64,000 bases of DNA from Mikania micrantha (taxonomy: Eukaryota; Streptophyta; Magnoliopsida; Asterales; Asteraceae): positions 56,707,001 to 56,771,000 of the forward strand of contig CM018688.1 in assembly GCA_009363875.1 (NCBI GenBank), in the 5' to 3' direction. Both the position numbers and the translations under genes were made by a program. Under the pieces are notes generated by a model. It saw nothing but the letters and a program-made list of their open reading frames with translations. It had not been told where the DNA came from and ran no database searches. This document shows positions 20,720 to 31,265 of the stretch, piece by piece. How positions within the stretch are numbered: position 1 is the stretch's first letter; each line of letters starts with the position of its first letter.

Positions 20720-23700
20720 GTGTGTTGTTGTATGCAGGGTCCTTCAGCATGCCAAAATAGCATCTGGTATGTTGATAGTGGAGGATCCATGCATATGACT
20801 GGGTGCAGATCTCTCCTTCATAATTATTTCACTGGAAGGAAGGGATTTGTATCCTTTGGAAATGATGCTAAGGGTTACATTATAGGTAAAGGCGTGGTAA
20901 CAAATGGTGAGATTAGGTTTGATGATGTGAATCATGTTGAGAATCTTAAGTATAATCTTCTGAGTGTTAGTCAAATGTGTGATAAGGGTCATGTTTCTTT
21001 GTTTACTAAGCAAGATTGTAGGATTTTATCTTCTGATGTGATGCCTTTGATTGGCAAAGTCTTAGATGAGTATACACTCCTTAAGGCTAACAGAGTGGGA
21101 AAGGTATATGCCTTTGATTTATCTAAGAAAATCTCTGTCAAGGGTCATCCTTGTTTATTTTCTAAGGCCTCTTTCCAGGAGTCCAATCTGTGGCATAGAA
21201 GATTAGGTCATGTGAATATCAAAAACATGAATCAATTGGTGAAGCATGGATTGGTTAGAGGTCTTCCATTAAAGGATTTTAGTTGTGATGAGAATTGCAC
21301 TGCATGCTTGAAAGGAAAGCAACACAAAGTCTCTTTTCCTCCAATTGGAGATTCCAAATCCACCAGTTGTTTGCACATGTTGCACATGGATTTATTTGGG
21401 CCAGTTCAGATAATGTCTATGGCAAAGAAGAAGTATTGTCTAGTCATTGTAGATGACTACTCAAGGTTTGTCTGGACTTTCTTCTTGCACTCAAAAAGTG
21501 AGGTTGCCAAGGCTATTATGAACTTTATGTTGTATGTTGAAAAGCAATATTCTATACCTGTCAAGTGTGTAAGGAGTGATAATGGCACAGAATTTAGAAA
21601 TCACATTTTAGATGAATTTTATCTATCAAAGGGAATTCAGAGGCAGTACAGTATTCCCAGGACTCCTGAACAAAATGGAGTTGTAGAAAGGAAAAATAGA
21701 ACCTTGATTGAAGCTGCCAGAACAATGCTGGCTGACTCTGGTCTGCCTTTGACCTTCTGGGCAGAAGCCATTAACACAGCTTGCTATGTGCAAAACAGGG
21801 TTCTAGTAAATCAAAGATGGTTGAAAACTCCATATGAAATACTTCACAATCTAACTCCTTTGATTTCCTTCTTCAGAGCTTTTGGGTGTCCATGTTATAT
21901 CCTTAACACCAAAGATCAACTCACAAAGTTTGATTCCAAAGTTGATGCAGGATATTTTGTTGGATATTCTTCAACTTGCAAAGCTTATAGAGTGTTCAAT
22001 TGTCGAACAAAGATTGTTAAAGAAACTCTTCATGTTAAATTCAATGAATGTCCCAAAGATCTCATTCCTCAAAATCCTGCTGAAATGTTTGATCTTAACA
22101 TCTTGCAACATGAATTTCATGTTGAGCCTAATGTTGAAGCACATGAGGTACTGACTGCAGATCTACCACAAGCTTCTACAGAAACCACACAAGGAAGTCC
22201 TGATGATGAAGATGAAAGTACTCATCTGTTCAGATTTAGTGATAATCTGCCACTATCTGCTAAATCTGATGCTCCTTCTGCTCCAGTTGCTGCTCCAAAT
22301 ACAAATGCTGATGAGATTCTGGCATCTTCTAAATCCTTTGAAATTCCTGCTGCTGTATTTCCTGAATCTTCTTCAACTGCAGCATCTGTTCCTCCAGCAA
22401 ACACTTGCACTGATCTTATTCCATATCAAGAACTGAAGGATCATCCATTATCTCAAGTTCTTGGTGATATTTCTGCTGGTGTTTCCACAAGAAGTCAATT
22501 ATCCAACTTTTGTCTTTATGCGCTATTTGTAAGTCAACAAGAGCCAAAGAACTATCACATAGCACTTAGAGACATTGGCTGGGTGGAGGCAATGCAGTTG
22601 GAGTTGTTGCAGTTCAAGAAACAACAAGTTTGGGAGCTGGTTTCTCTACCTCCAGGTAAGTGTGCAATAGGCACAAAATGGGTGTTTAGGAATAAAACAG
22701 ATGAAAATGGTCAAATCATTAAAAACAAAGCTAGACTGGTTGTACAGGGGTTTTCTCAGGAAGAAGGTATTGATTATGATGAAACTTTTGCCCCTGTAGC
22801 CAGACTAGAAGCAATTAGATTGTTTTTAGCATATGCTGCCTTACACAAATTAAAAGTTTTTCAAATGGATGTCAAAAGTGCTTTCTTATATGGTAAAATA
22901 AAAGAGGAAGTGTATGTGTGTCAACCTCCAGGCTTTGAGGACAATAAACATCCTGATTGGGTGTACAAGCTTGATAAAGCTCTTTATGGGCTGAAACAAG
23001 CACCTAGAGCCTGGTATGACACTTTATCCACTTTTCTTCTCAAAAATAATTTCACTAGAGGCTCCATTGATAAAACTTTATTCATAAAGAATGTAGGACA
23101 GCATAAGCTACTTGTTCAAATTTATGTTGATGACATCATCTTTGCTTCTTCTGATCTAAAGTTGTGTGATGATTTCACTGAGCTTATGACCAAAAATTTT
23201 GAAATGAGTGCCATGGGGGAACTACAGTTTTTCTTGGGTCTTCAAATTAAACAAAAACCTGATGGAATGTTCATTCACCAATCAAAATACACAAAAGAGC
23301 TGTTAAAGAAATTTGATTTGCAAAACTGTAAACCATGTTCTAACCCCATGAGCAGCACCACACAACTTGATGCTGATCTGAAAGGTACTTCAGTGGATGA
23401 AACTCTTTATAGATGTATGATTGGCTCTTTGATGTATCTAACTGCATCAAGGCCAGACATTATGTTTGCCACTTGTGTCTGTGCTAGATTTCAAGCTGCA
23501 CCTAAAGAATCTCATCTGATTGCTGTAAAAAGAATTTTCAGATACTTACAGGGTACTCAATCTCTGGGAATATGGTACTCCACTGGACATTCCTGCAAGC
23601 TAGTTGCTTTTTCTGATAGTGACTATGCAGGATGCAAACTCTCAAGAAAATCTACTTCTGGTGGGTGTCAATTTCTAGGAAATTGTCTGGTTTCTTGGCA

Positions 23701-24067
23701 AAGTAAGAAACAAACATCTGTAGCCACTTCCACTGCTGAAGCCGAGTACATTGCTGCTGCAAGTTGTACTTCACAAATTCTCTGGCTTCAGTCTCAACTC
23801 TTAGATTATGGCATCAAAGAACTGAAGACACCATTGTTAATGGATAGTGCTTCAGCTCTTTGTATTGTCAAGAATCCAGTTCAGCACTCTAGGACTAAAC
23901 ACATTGAGATCAGACATCATTTTATAAGAGATTGTTATGAAAAGGGTCTGATTGATCCAAAGTTTGTTCCTAGTGCTAATGAGCTTGCAGACATCTTTAC
24001 TAAGCCTTTAGACACCTCAACTTTTCAAAATTTAGTTCTAAGACTTGGTATGCTGCAACTTGAATAG
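20720..24067 (+). CDS. Sirevirus Pol: protease, integrase, RT, RNase H (about 1,115 residues)
   Basis: Pol is in frame with gag and follows its stop codon with no ATG at the junction, so readthrough or splicing is needed. Domains in Copia order are: aspartic protease (WYVDSGGSMHMTG, near residue 19), the GAG-pre-integrase HHCC zinc finger (LWHRRLGHVN ... CTACLKGKQH, 157-200), the integrase core (HMDLFGP, VRSDNGTEF, EQNGVVERKNR; Asp-Asp-Glu present, about 222-322), reverse transcriptase (WVFRNK, FQMDVKSAFLYG, YVDDIIFAS near 801) and RNase H (SDSDYAG near 964, STAEAEY near 1003). Length and catalytic residues look complete. It copies the element's RNA and inserts the DNA. It ends in TAG at 24065..24067. 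Confidence 0.93.
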   Translation: MCCCMQGPSACQNSIWYVDSGGSMHMTGCRSLLHNYFTGRKGFVSFGNDAKGYIIGKGVVTNGEIRFDDVNHVENLKYNLLSVSQMCDKGHVSLFTKQDCRILSSDVMPLIGKVLDEYTLLKANRVGKVYAFDLSKKISVKGHPCLFSKASFQESNLWHRRLGHVNIKNMNQLVKHGLVRGLPLKDFSCDENCTACLKGKQHKVSFPPIGDSKSTSCLHMLHMDLFGPVQIMSMAKKKYCLVIVDDYSRFVWTFFLHSKSEVAKAIMNFMLYVEKQYSIPVKCVRSDNGTEFRNHILDEFYLSKGIQRQYSIPRTPEQNGVVERKNRTLIEAARTMLADSGLPLTFWAEAINTACYVQNRVLVNQRWLKTPYEILHNLTPLISFFRAFGCPCYILNTKDQLTKFDSKVDAGYFVGYSSTCKAYRVFNCRTKIVKETLHVKFNECPKDLIPQNPAEMFDLNILQHEFHVEPNVEAHEVLTADLPQASTETTQGSPDDEDESTHLFRFSDNLPLSAKSDAPSAPVAAPNTNADEILASSKSFEIPAAVFPESSSTAASVPPANTCTDLIPYQELKDHPLSQVLGDISAGVSTRSQLSNFCLYALFVSQQEPKNYHIALRDIGWVEAMQLELLQFKKQQVWELVSLPPGKCAIGTKWVFRNKTDENGQIIKNKARLVVQGFSQEEGIDYDETFAPVARLEAIRLFLAYAALHKLKVFQMDVKSAFLYGKIKEEVYVCQPPGFEDNKHPDWVYKLDKALYGLKQAPRAWYDTLSTFLLKNNFTRGSIDKTLFIKNVGQHKLLVQIYVDDIIFASSDLKLCDDFTELMTKNFEMSAMGELQFFLGLQIKQKPDGMFIHQSKYTKELLKKFDLQNCKPCSNPMSSTTQLDADLKGTSVDETLYRCMIGSLMYLTASRPDIMFATCVCARFQAAPKESHLIAVKRIFRYLQGTQSLGIWYSTGHSCKLVAFSDSDYAGCKLSRKSTSGGCQFLGNCLVSWQSKKQTSVATSTAEAEYIAAASCTSQILWLQSQLLDYGIKELKTPLLMDSASALCIVKNPVQHSRTKHIEIRHHFIRDCYEKGLIDPKFVPSANELADIFTKPLDTSTFQNLVLRLGMLQLE

Positions 24068-24683
24068 GTTGGTTTTTCATCAAATAAATTTTAATTTCTT
24101 TTTAAAAACCAAAAAAAAAAATATTTTCAATTTTTCTTTTCCAATAACATTTCTTTTACCTTGAAACTTTTTGATATTTTCAAGTAAATACTGATACATA
24201 TCAAAAGTACTGATTCAAGGAAAAATATGACCTTTTCTAATACTCTAAGTTACAAGTACTGATGAGTATTGATTCACTAAGTACTGAAGGTCAAACAATT
24301 GTTTACAAGTTCTGATGAACAAATTGTTTACAAGTTCTGATGAACAACTTGTTTACAAGTGCTGATGCACACATTGTTTACAAGTTCTGATGAACAAAAT
24401 TTCCACAAAGTTCTGATGAACAACTTGTTTACAAGTGCTGATGAACACATTGTTCACAAGTTCTGATGAACAAAATTTCCACAAAGTCTGATGAACAACT
24501 GATGAAAACAACTGCTGAACAAAATTGTCGACAACATCTGATGAGTAATTTTAACTCTTCAGTTATTTTAACCTCTGTTGTTTTCTCTATTTAACTCAAC
24601 CTTCTTCAGTTGTTTCATTATCACTTTCTCAGAACTTTCCATCTTTTTCAAAAACCTATTTTCCCTCTCCAGTCGTTGCATCC
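24068..24683 (+). repeat. Pol-env spacer with a TTCTGATGAACAA repeat array
   Basis: The spacer opens with T and A runs. From about 24290 to 24530 it holds roughly nine degenerate copies of a unit of about 27 bp centred on ACAAGTTCTGATGAACAA. Some copies can form a small hairpin (TTGTTCA pairing with TGAACAA). The env-like ORF is not in frame with pol, so this segment would be the leader of any separate env-like message. Confidence 0.8.
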
Positions 24684-27600
24684 ATGGCGTCAATCACCTT
24701 GAAACCGCGACACAATTCCATTGCTTATCTGACCAAATCCTCTTTCTGGTCAAAGTTTGATGAAGCTGTGGATTTGATGAATGCTTCTCAATTCAAAACT
24801 GCTTTTCTCATCAATCCAACTCTGTATGTCGACTCTATTCATCAATTTTGGATGAACGTTGAACTGATCAATGTTGGCACAGGAGTAATCTCTCTTCGAT
24901 CCACTGTCAATGGTCATAACGTACACATAAGCCCAGCTGAACTGAGGGACGTTCTTCAGCTCGATGATGCTAATCTGGTCACCCAATTCCCAAAGAATCA
25001 ACTTGACCTCTGTTTCACAAGTCATGAATACCAAGGTGACCTAAGTGATTCCACTCTGTACAAGAAGAACTTCAATGACCCAGAGCGCCTGATATTCCAT
25101 ATGATCAACATCTGCTTGGCTCCAAAGTCTTCCTCATGGGACCAAATGTCCTCTCGATGGCAACAGGTATTGTATTCTATCCTTGAATCTCAAAAGCTAA
25201 ATTTTTCTCAAATACTATTTTCTGAATTAACTGAACATTCTGCTAAGCCTGTTTCCTCTAGATGGCTACTCTATCCACGTTTTATCATGGCCATCATAGA
25301 GAAACAGCTTCAGCAAAATGGCCTTGTTGGTCAGGGGATCTCTGCTCCAGCAGTTTTGTTGGAAGTATATTCCCGACACAACTCTAACCCTACTCTCAAA
25401 GAGGCTGCCCGAAAGCTAAAACCCAAGCAGAGGGAACCCACAGCCTCCACCACAAAATCCAAATCCAAAGTCCCCACTAAACCAAAATCCAAACAAACCA
25501 AAAAGGCTGCTCAGGGAAATGAGTCCCCTGAGTCTGCCCATGCCTCACCACGGCATGACATGGCCACTGGGAGTAGTCAACCAGTGGTCCATCAGACTCC
25601 ACCGGCTCAAACCGCCCAGGATTCCTCTCAACAGGAACCTGGTGCAACCTTTGAAGGGGCAGACACATTTCTAGAACCTCTTTCAGTTGAAAAGGTTTCT
25701 ATTGAACAGCACCAATCTCCCCGGGTGCACTCTCTTTCAAAGCCAATTCCTATGGAAACCACCCCTGATAGTCCCACTTTTGTTATTGAAAACATCCTGG
25801 ATCAGTTGAACACTCCTATCCCCTCCCAGACACCTATCACTACTGGGATAAGCTCCAACATTGAGGGGGAGGATAAAAGTGTCTCTGATAGCCCACAGGA
25901 TTATGACTACCAAATCAGATCTCCTAGTGTGGAAAGAGAGATTCTGATATCTGACAAGGCTGCTACTTCTTCACCTCCATCATTTGGAGTGATTGATAGT
26001 GGTACCATTGCTAAGACCTTGTCAGAGGCAACAACTAATGAAGGGGTTACCCCTGAGGTTGGAAGTCCCCAGTACCAAGAAAAAGGGGCACCTGATCATG
26101 TTGAGCCACACTCAACTCAGGTAGATCCTGATATTCTCAGGAGGTCAGTTGATTCAGCTAAGGCTGATGATGACCAAAGCACACTTGCTGAGGTTCTGAA
26201 AAAGAATCAATTCCTTGAGGCTGAGGTTTGTAGACTCAATGAGCTACTCACCAAAATGTCCAAGGACAAAAGTCCATCTTCCCCAATTACCCCACAGATG
26301 GCACCTTCTCATTCTGAAGGTCACCCAAACACTTCAACCACTACTATAAACTTTGACAAGCCTCCAGCCACTGCTTCAGGCACTAATCCTTTGGGTTCTA
26401 GCCCCCCAGAGGCATTAGCTGCTGCCTTTCTAAATATCCTCCCTCTCATCACTCCATTACTGAAAACAATTATTGTTCAAGCCCTTGATGAGAGGTTACC
26501 CTCCAAATCTCAAATTCAACAAATGGTTGATGAGGCTGTGACTGCCAGACTTACCACTCTACATACTCGTTCTTCCCCTGCAGCCAAAAAGGGGGAGTTA
26601 GGAACAGAGTCAGTCACAACTTCAGCTTCCAAAAGGCCAAGATCTGAAGATGTTGCTTCTGAAAGGTCTCCTGCAATTCAAGTGACTTATAAGAGACAGA
26701 AGAAGAATAAATCTGTTGAGGTTTTCAACAGAGCTGATGAGGAGGTTGAGCAGGATATGACTGAGAAAGTAATTGAAGCAAGTGCTGAACAAGTGGAAGT
26801 TACAACATCTGATGTACTAAAACAGGCTACAACCTCTGATGTACAAAAACAGGCTACAACCTCTGATGTACAAGAAACTGAACCAGAGGAGATACAAAAT
26901 CAAGAGGTTCAAACTCAGGTTGTTGAGGTAAGGGCTCCTCCAAAGAAGAGAAGGCAACTTAGAATTCAAGAAGAAGAGGGTTCTGATGAAGAAGACAGGA
27001 TGCCTATCTCTACAGTTATCAAGCAAAATGTTCAAAAGCCTGCACCATCAACAACTGGGTTGGATCTGTCAATTCAAAAGAAGAAAGTATCTAGAATGTT
27101 CGAAATTCCTGAGAAGCCATTGGTTTTTGGTCAACACCCAAAAATCACACCAGAGTCTAGAATGTTGGCAGTCAAAGTGAAGCTTGAAGAAGAAGAGAAC
27201 CAAAGGAAGCATGATGAGCAGATCTTAAAGTTGGTTGACAAAGATTATCCTCAGACATCAACCATTACTGCAATGAAGAAAGAAGCTCAAAGGTTGTATG
27301 CTCTGAGATGCACATTTCAGTATATGAAGGATCTGATTAGGATGTGGCCTGATCCAAGAGTCATTCATAGGATTCACAAGAGAGAAGCCCCAGCAGCTTA
27401 TGCCAGAAGAATCAGAAGGGTATTAAGTGCTGAAATTATGCTGGGGACAGTGCTTGATCCTTGGGAGATAATAAGTGATTTCAAGAGTGTGTACAACTCT
27501 GGTGCAAAAGCTCCAAATTTCATAGAGAACAAAATGATCAAGAAAGGACTAGTATATAGGAAGCTTGAACATGTTCTGCAAGAAGAACTCTATCTGTTTT

Positions 27601-27806
27601 TGGAAGGAAAGCACCCTGATGAGTTTGTTTACAGGGAAATTACCAGAGTAGAGCTGAAGGATGGGACAACGGCTAGGTACTTGTCTGAGTATTATGGACC
27701 TGAGTCCTTCTTTGAAGGTGAACCTGAAAAACTGACTCCACAAGAGAAGATGATATTACTTGAGGCTTATGTCAGGGAGTCCTTCAGGTTAGTATATAAT
27801 CAATAG
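24684..27806 (+). CDS. Sirevirus env-like third ORF (1,040 residues)
   Basis: An uninterrupted frame starts at ATG 24684 and lies between pol and the 3' LTR, where Sireviruses carry their env-like gene. The N-terminal 200 residues look globular (SFWSKFDEAVDLMNASQF, SIHQFWMNVELINVGTG). A long Pro/Ser/Thr-rich middle follows, then a probable coiled coil (about 494-530), one hydrophobic stretch (about 578-600, AFLNILPLITPLLKTIIVQA), basic clusters (KRPRSE near 649, KRQKKNK near 669, PPKKRRQLR near 751) and a charged C-terminal domain. A nine-residue unit (TTSDVxKQA) is tandemly repeated three times near residue 710. I see no N-terminal signal peptide. The basic clusters resemble nuclear signals, so an envelope role is doubtful; function unknown. 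Confidence 0.85.
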   Translation: MASITLKPRHNSIAYLTKSSFWSKFDEAVDLMNASQFKTAFLINPTLYVDSIHQFWMNVELINVGTGVISLRSTVNGHNVHISPAELRDVLQLDDANLVTQFPKNQLDLCFTSHEYQGDLSDSTLYKKNFNDPERLIFHMINICLAPKSSSWDQMSSRWQQVLYSILESQKLNFSQILFSELTEHSAKPVSSRWLLYPRFIMAIIEKQLQQNGLVGQGISAPAVLLEVYSRHNSNPTLKEAARKLKPKQREPTASTTKSKSKVPTKPKSKQTKKAAQGNESPESAHASPRHDMATGSSQPVVHQTPPAQTAQDSSQQEPGATFEGADTFLEPLSVEKVSIEQHQSPRVHSLSKPIPMETTPDSPTFVIENILDQLNTPIPSQTPITTGISSNIEGEDKSVSDSPQDYDYQIRSPSVEREILISDKAATSSPPSFGVIDSGTIAKTLSEATTNEGVTPEVGSPQYQEKGAPDHVEPHSTQVDPDILRRSVDSAKADDDQSTLAEVLKKNQFLEAEVCRLNELLTKMSKDKSPSSPITPQMAPSHSEGHPNTSTTTINFDKPPATASGTNPLGSSPPEALAAAFLNILPLITPLLKTIIVQALDERLPSKSQIQQMVDEAVTARLTTLHTRSSPAAKKGELGTESVTTSASKRPRSEDVASERSPAIQVTYKRQKKNKSVEVFNRADEEVEQDMTEKVIEASAEQVEVTTSDVLKQATTSDVQKQATTSDVQETEPEEIQNQEVQTQVVEVRAPPKKRRQLRIQEEEGSDEEDRMPISTVIKQNVQKPAPSTTGLDLSIQKKKVSRMFEIPEKPLVFGQHPKITPESRMLAVKVKLEEEENQRKHDEQILKLVDKDYPQTSTITAMKKEAQRLYALRCTFQYMKDLIRMWPDPRVIHRIHKREAPAAYARRIRRVLSAEIMLGTVLDPWEIISDFKSVYNSGAKAPNFIENKMIKKGLVYRKLEHVLQEELYLFLEGKHPDEFVYREITRVELKDGTTARYLSEYYGPESFFEGEPEKLTPQEKMILLEAYVRESFRLVYNQ

Positions 27807-28017
27807 CTTTAATGAGAGGGGTTAATGCTCATAGTCCATTTCCCCAATGGAGTTCCCTCTCATATTTTGCTTGTTAGAATTTTTGGAAGCTGTTGATTAT
27901 CAGGCATACACTTTAACCGGTTATTTTTATACTGATCTCAAAGAAAAAGACTTATCTTTCTGCCTGGGAATAAATAAGTGAGATCATAAATAAGTTAGAG
28001 GTTTTTGGCTGCATTGG

Positions 28018-28030
28018 TTCAGGGGGAGTT
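28018..28030 (+). promoter_or_regulatory. Sirevirus polypurine tract
   Basis: A purine-rich run, CAGGGGGAGTT, lies directly before the 3' LTR start (TGTTGG at 28031). Confidence 0.75.
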
Positions 28031-28625
28031 TGTTGGACTAAAAGAACCAATGAGCCTGATCAGAAAAATCTCTAAGTCTCACAGCACTTATAACAACTGA
28101 AGAAGAACACAACGGCTGACATACAATGTACAGAAGTTACAAGATCTGAAGTGATATACAACAGCTGAAGTGTAAGTCATCAGATGTTGTAGTGTGTAGT
28201 TTAGTCTTCAGTAGTTTTCTTTCAGTGTTTGTAAAAGTCTGATGAGTAGTTTATTCATCAGATGTTTTAGTCTTTTTACTTCAGTAGTTTTAGTTCTTCA
28301 GTAGTTGTAAGAGATTGTCTTCAGATGTTGAAGACATTCTCAGTAGTTTAGTTATTTTCAGTTGTTTTGTTTTGTCTGTTAGGTGTCAACATCATGTGAC
28401 ATCATCAGACGTCACTGTCTTTATATAAGGGCAGTTGACATTTTGTAATGGGTATGAAGTTATTGCGATTGATTGAATTATTCCTTTTACAGAATTCTCT
28501 CTCTATAACAAACTTGTGCTTTACTGTTTGATTGAACTTTGTTCTTGCTATGATTGTGCTAATTCAACTTTGAATTCCGCTGCTATACTCTATTATTGAA
28601 TCAATTGAGAACATCTGATCCTACA
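28031..28625 (+). repeat. Sirevirus 3' LTR
   Basis: It has the same 595-bp length as the 5' LTR. The only difference found by eye is CCTACA instead of CTTACA at the very end. The ORF called at 28601 begins inside it by chance. Confidence 0.95.
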
Positions 28626-29818
28626 AGATCCATGAAAACTGTTGGTGCATTTGTTAATCCAAACGGCATTACTAGAAATTCATAATGCCCATACCGAGTT
28701 CGGAATGCAGTTTTAGGAACATCATCTTCGTGCACTCGTAATTGATGATATCCGGATCTTAAATCAATTTTTGAAAAGTAAGTAGCGCCTTGAAGTTGAT
28801 CGAACAGATCATCTATACGTGGCAATGGATAACGGTTTTTGATTGTTAGTTTATTGAGCTCCCGGTAGTCAATACACATCCTGAATGAACCATCTTTCTT
28901 TTTCACAAAAAGAATTGGTGCTCCCCAGGGCGAGAAAGTAGGTCTAATAAAACCCTTGTCTAACAGTTCTTGCAATTGACCTGACAGTTCTTGCATTTCT
29001 GAGGGTGCTAAACGATAAGGAGCTTTAGCTACAGGGGCTGCACCTGGAATCAGATCAATTCGAAATTCAACTTGTCTTACTGGGGGTAATCCTGAGATAT
29101 CTTCAGGAAATACTTCAGGAAAATCTTTGACTACTGGGATGTCTGTGATTTGTTTGGGTGAAGAATTGTGCTCAGTTACATGTGCCAGAAAAGCATAACA
29201 ACCTTTCCTTAAGAATTTCTGAGCTCGCATACAAGATATAATACCAAGTTTTCTACCAGCTCGTTCTCCTTGTACTATCAGTGTATTACCGTTAGGTAAT
29301 GGAATACGGATCATCTTGTTTTGACACACAACTTCCGCTTGGTTATCAGAAAGCCAGTCCATACCGACAACAACATCAAAGCTCCCAAGCTCAATAGGAA
29401 GTAAATTGATATTGAAAAGATGATCATTCAGATTCAAGGAACATCCTTGAATAACACTGTTAGTTTTGATTAACTTGCCATTAGCAAGTTCAATAACATA
29501 AGGAGTTTCTAGGTCTACCGTAGGCAATGAAATTAATGATGCAAATTCAGGAGAGATAAAGCTCTTATCTGCTCCTGTATCAAACAGAACTGATGCGTAT
29601 AGATTATTAAGAAGGAACGTACCAGTAACAATATTTGCATCATGTCTCGCCTCGGTCGCACCAATCTGGAAAGCTCTACCTCTAGCTTCATTTCCCGGAT
29701 TAGTGTTATTATTGTTTGGACAGTTTCTAATCAAGTGATCAGGACTCCCGCACTTGTAACATGACCGGTTCATTTGAATGATTTGTCGGGGTGCTTGATT
29801 CGGTTGGCGAGCAGGCAA
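28626..29818 (-). pseudogene. Element A gag C-terminus, protease and RT N-terminus
   Basis: Reading leftwards from the element B junction there is a CCHC zinc knuckle (CYKCGSPDHLIRNC), an aspartic protease with LFDTGADKSFIS, the linker GMDWLSDNQAEVV, and the RT start (PYRLAPSEMQEL, FRMCIDYRELNKL, KIDLRSGYHQL, FLVMPFGLTNAPTVFMDL). This piece has no internal stop. It is cut on the right by element B within gag and on the left by the Sirevirus within RT, and continues at 16896. Confidence 0.92.
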
Positions 29819-31265
29819 TGTAACACCCCGACCGATGGCGGAAACGTCGGGATGCCACGAGGGATGTGTAGATTGTTCAAAAGCTCGTGGGCATCTAAAT
29901 CAAATCATCATATATCATTAATTCAACCAAAATAATTACACAAAAATTATGTTCATCATGAATCAAATACATCAATTACACAAAAGAATTAGCTAAAATA
30001 ACTAAACTCTAATCGCCAGAATTTTAGTTAATTAGCTAAGTCCAAGATCCTATATGATGATGTCCAAAAGTGTAGGTTCCATCTTCATCAACCTACTTAT
30101 CCTTATTACCTGAAACATGTAAAAGTCAAGTGTCAACTACAAAGTAGTTGGTGAGTAATCATAAGTTTTATAATTAAAAATGTTTTACAAAATAGTTTCA
30201 TAAAACATGTATAGAGTTTAGAGTTTTCCTTAGAAATCCATATGGCACCTGCGAGATAATCCATTACAATAACCAAGCACATCACCCAAAACACATAATC
30301 CAACACTTAACCACATATCTCAATTAATCATAACTAATCATAGATAGTAAATTATATAACCATTCAACCAATCCCAATCATCAATCATCTCAATTATTAT
30401 AAGTGACTATACATGTGTCCTTGTAGTTGACCGAAGTCAAAGACTACGACACACAGATGTGGCAACCTCCACGTGCCAATACATGCATCATTGTAGTTGA
30501 CCGAAGTCAAAGACAACGACACACGGATGAGGCAACTCCTCGTGACAATACATGCATCCTTGTAGTTGACCGAAGTCAAAGACAACGACACACGGATGAG
30601 GCAAACTCCTCGTGACAATACATGCAGTCATTACGAATGACCGAAGTCAATAGTAACAACTCATGGAATATGATAATCCATAACTATGGATTTCATACAA
30701 TTAAGCAAGTGTCATCCATGTAATATCAGAATAATATTGAAAATGGGTATACATGTTTCACCTCCGAATTTAAAACAAAACAGTTTAAAGGAAAAGGAGG
30801 GTATGAGAACTCACCTGAAGTCCTTAGAATTCTGGTTCTCGTATTATGCGCGCTAGCGCTCGCGTATGTAACTCAATCAACTCAAGGATCTGTAATTAAT
30901 ATATCTGTGTTTATGAGTAAAGATATTACTTTGTCCTTAGATGACCTTATTTGTTTATATTCTAAAATCTCAAATTTTTATTAACTTAGTTAATTCAATC
31001 TAAGTTAGGACATTACACTAAAGATTCTATTATTTATCTTTGTATAAAGGTCATTCCACTTCCTTAATGTTGTTTATCCTATCTATACAATGATCTTTAA
31101 GTTAATTATGTCTTGATCATAAAAGTTGTAAAAATATTACCCTTTTAAACCTATATAAATACATTCGTAGTGCATGCATGCATGATTACATACCCATACC
31201 CCCATTTAAGTTGTCAAACCCACTTTTAAGTTTAAATAATTCATGTTTAGCGATTTACACCTAAG
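29819..31265 (-). repeat. Element B 3' LTR remnant (1,447 bp)
   Basis: It aligns without net length change to 34982..36428 of the 5' LTR, with a few substitutions. Homology stops at CACCTAAG (31258..31265), where RT sequence begins, marking a deletion breakpoint. It includes a tandem repeat of about 70 bp at 30415..30660 (TTGTAGTTGACCGAAGTCAA units, about three copies). Confidence 0.92.
30415..30660. repeat. 70-bp tandem repeat in element B 3' LTR
   Basis: Units starting at 30421, 30491 and 30560 share TTGTAGTTGACCGAAGTCAA followed by ACGACACACxGATG. A shorter diverged unit follows. The same array is at 35578..35823 in the other LTR. Small ORFs on both strands here come from the repeat. Confidence 0.85.

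Larger units (their letters stand above)
16897..28625 (+). mobile_element. Intact Sirevirus-type Ty1/Copia retrotransposon, 11,729 bp
   Basis: Two 595-bp LTRs (16897..17491 and 28031..28625) differ by eye at one base near the 3' end. AGATC is duplicated at 16892..16896 and 28626..28630. Inside are a methionine-initiator-tRNA-type primer-binding site, a long gag, a pol in Copia order (protease, integrase, RT, RNase H), a 1,040-residue third ORF and a polypurine tract. The third ORF after pol and the long Gag are hallmarks of the Sirevirus (SIRE1) lineage. It sits inside the RT gene of element A in the opposite orientation, so it is younger than A. With no breaks seen in its ORFs, other than the gag/pol stop that may be programmed, it could be autonomous. 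Confidence 0.95.
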
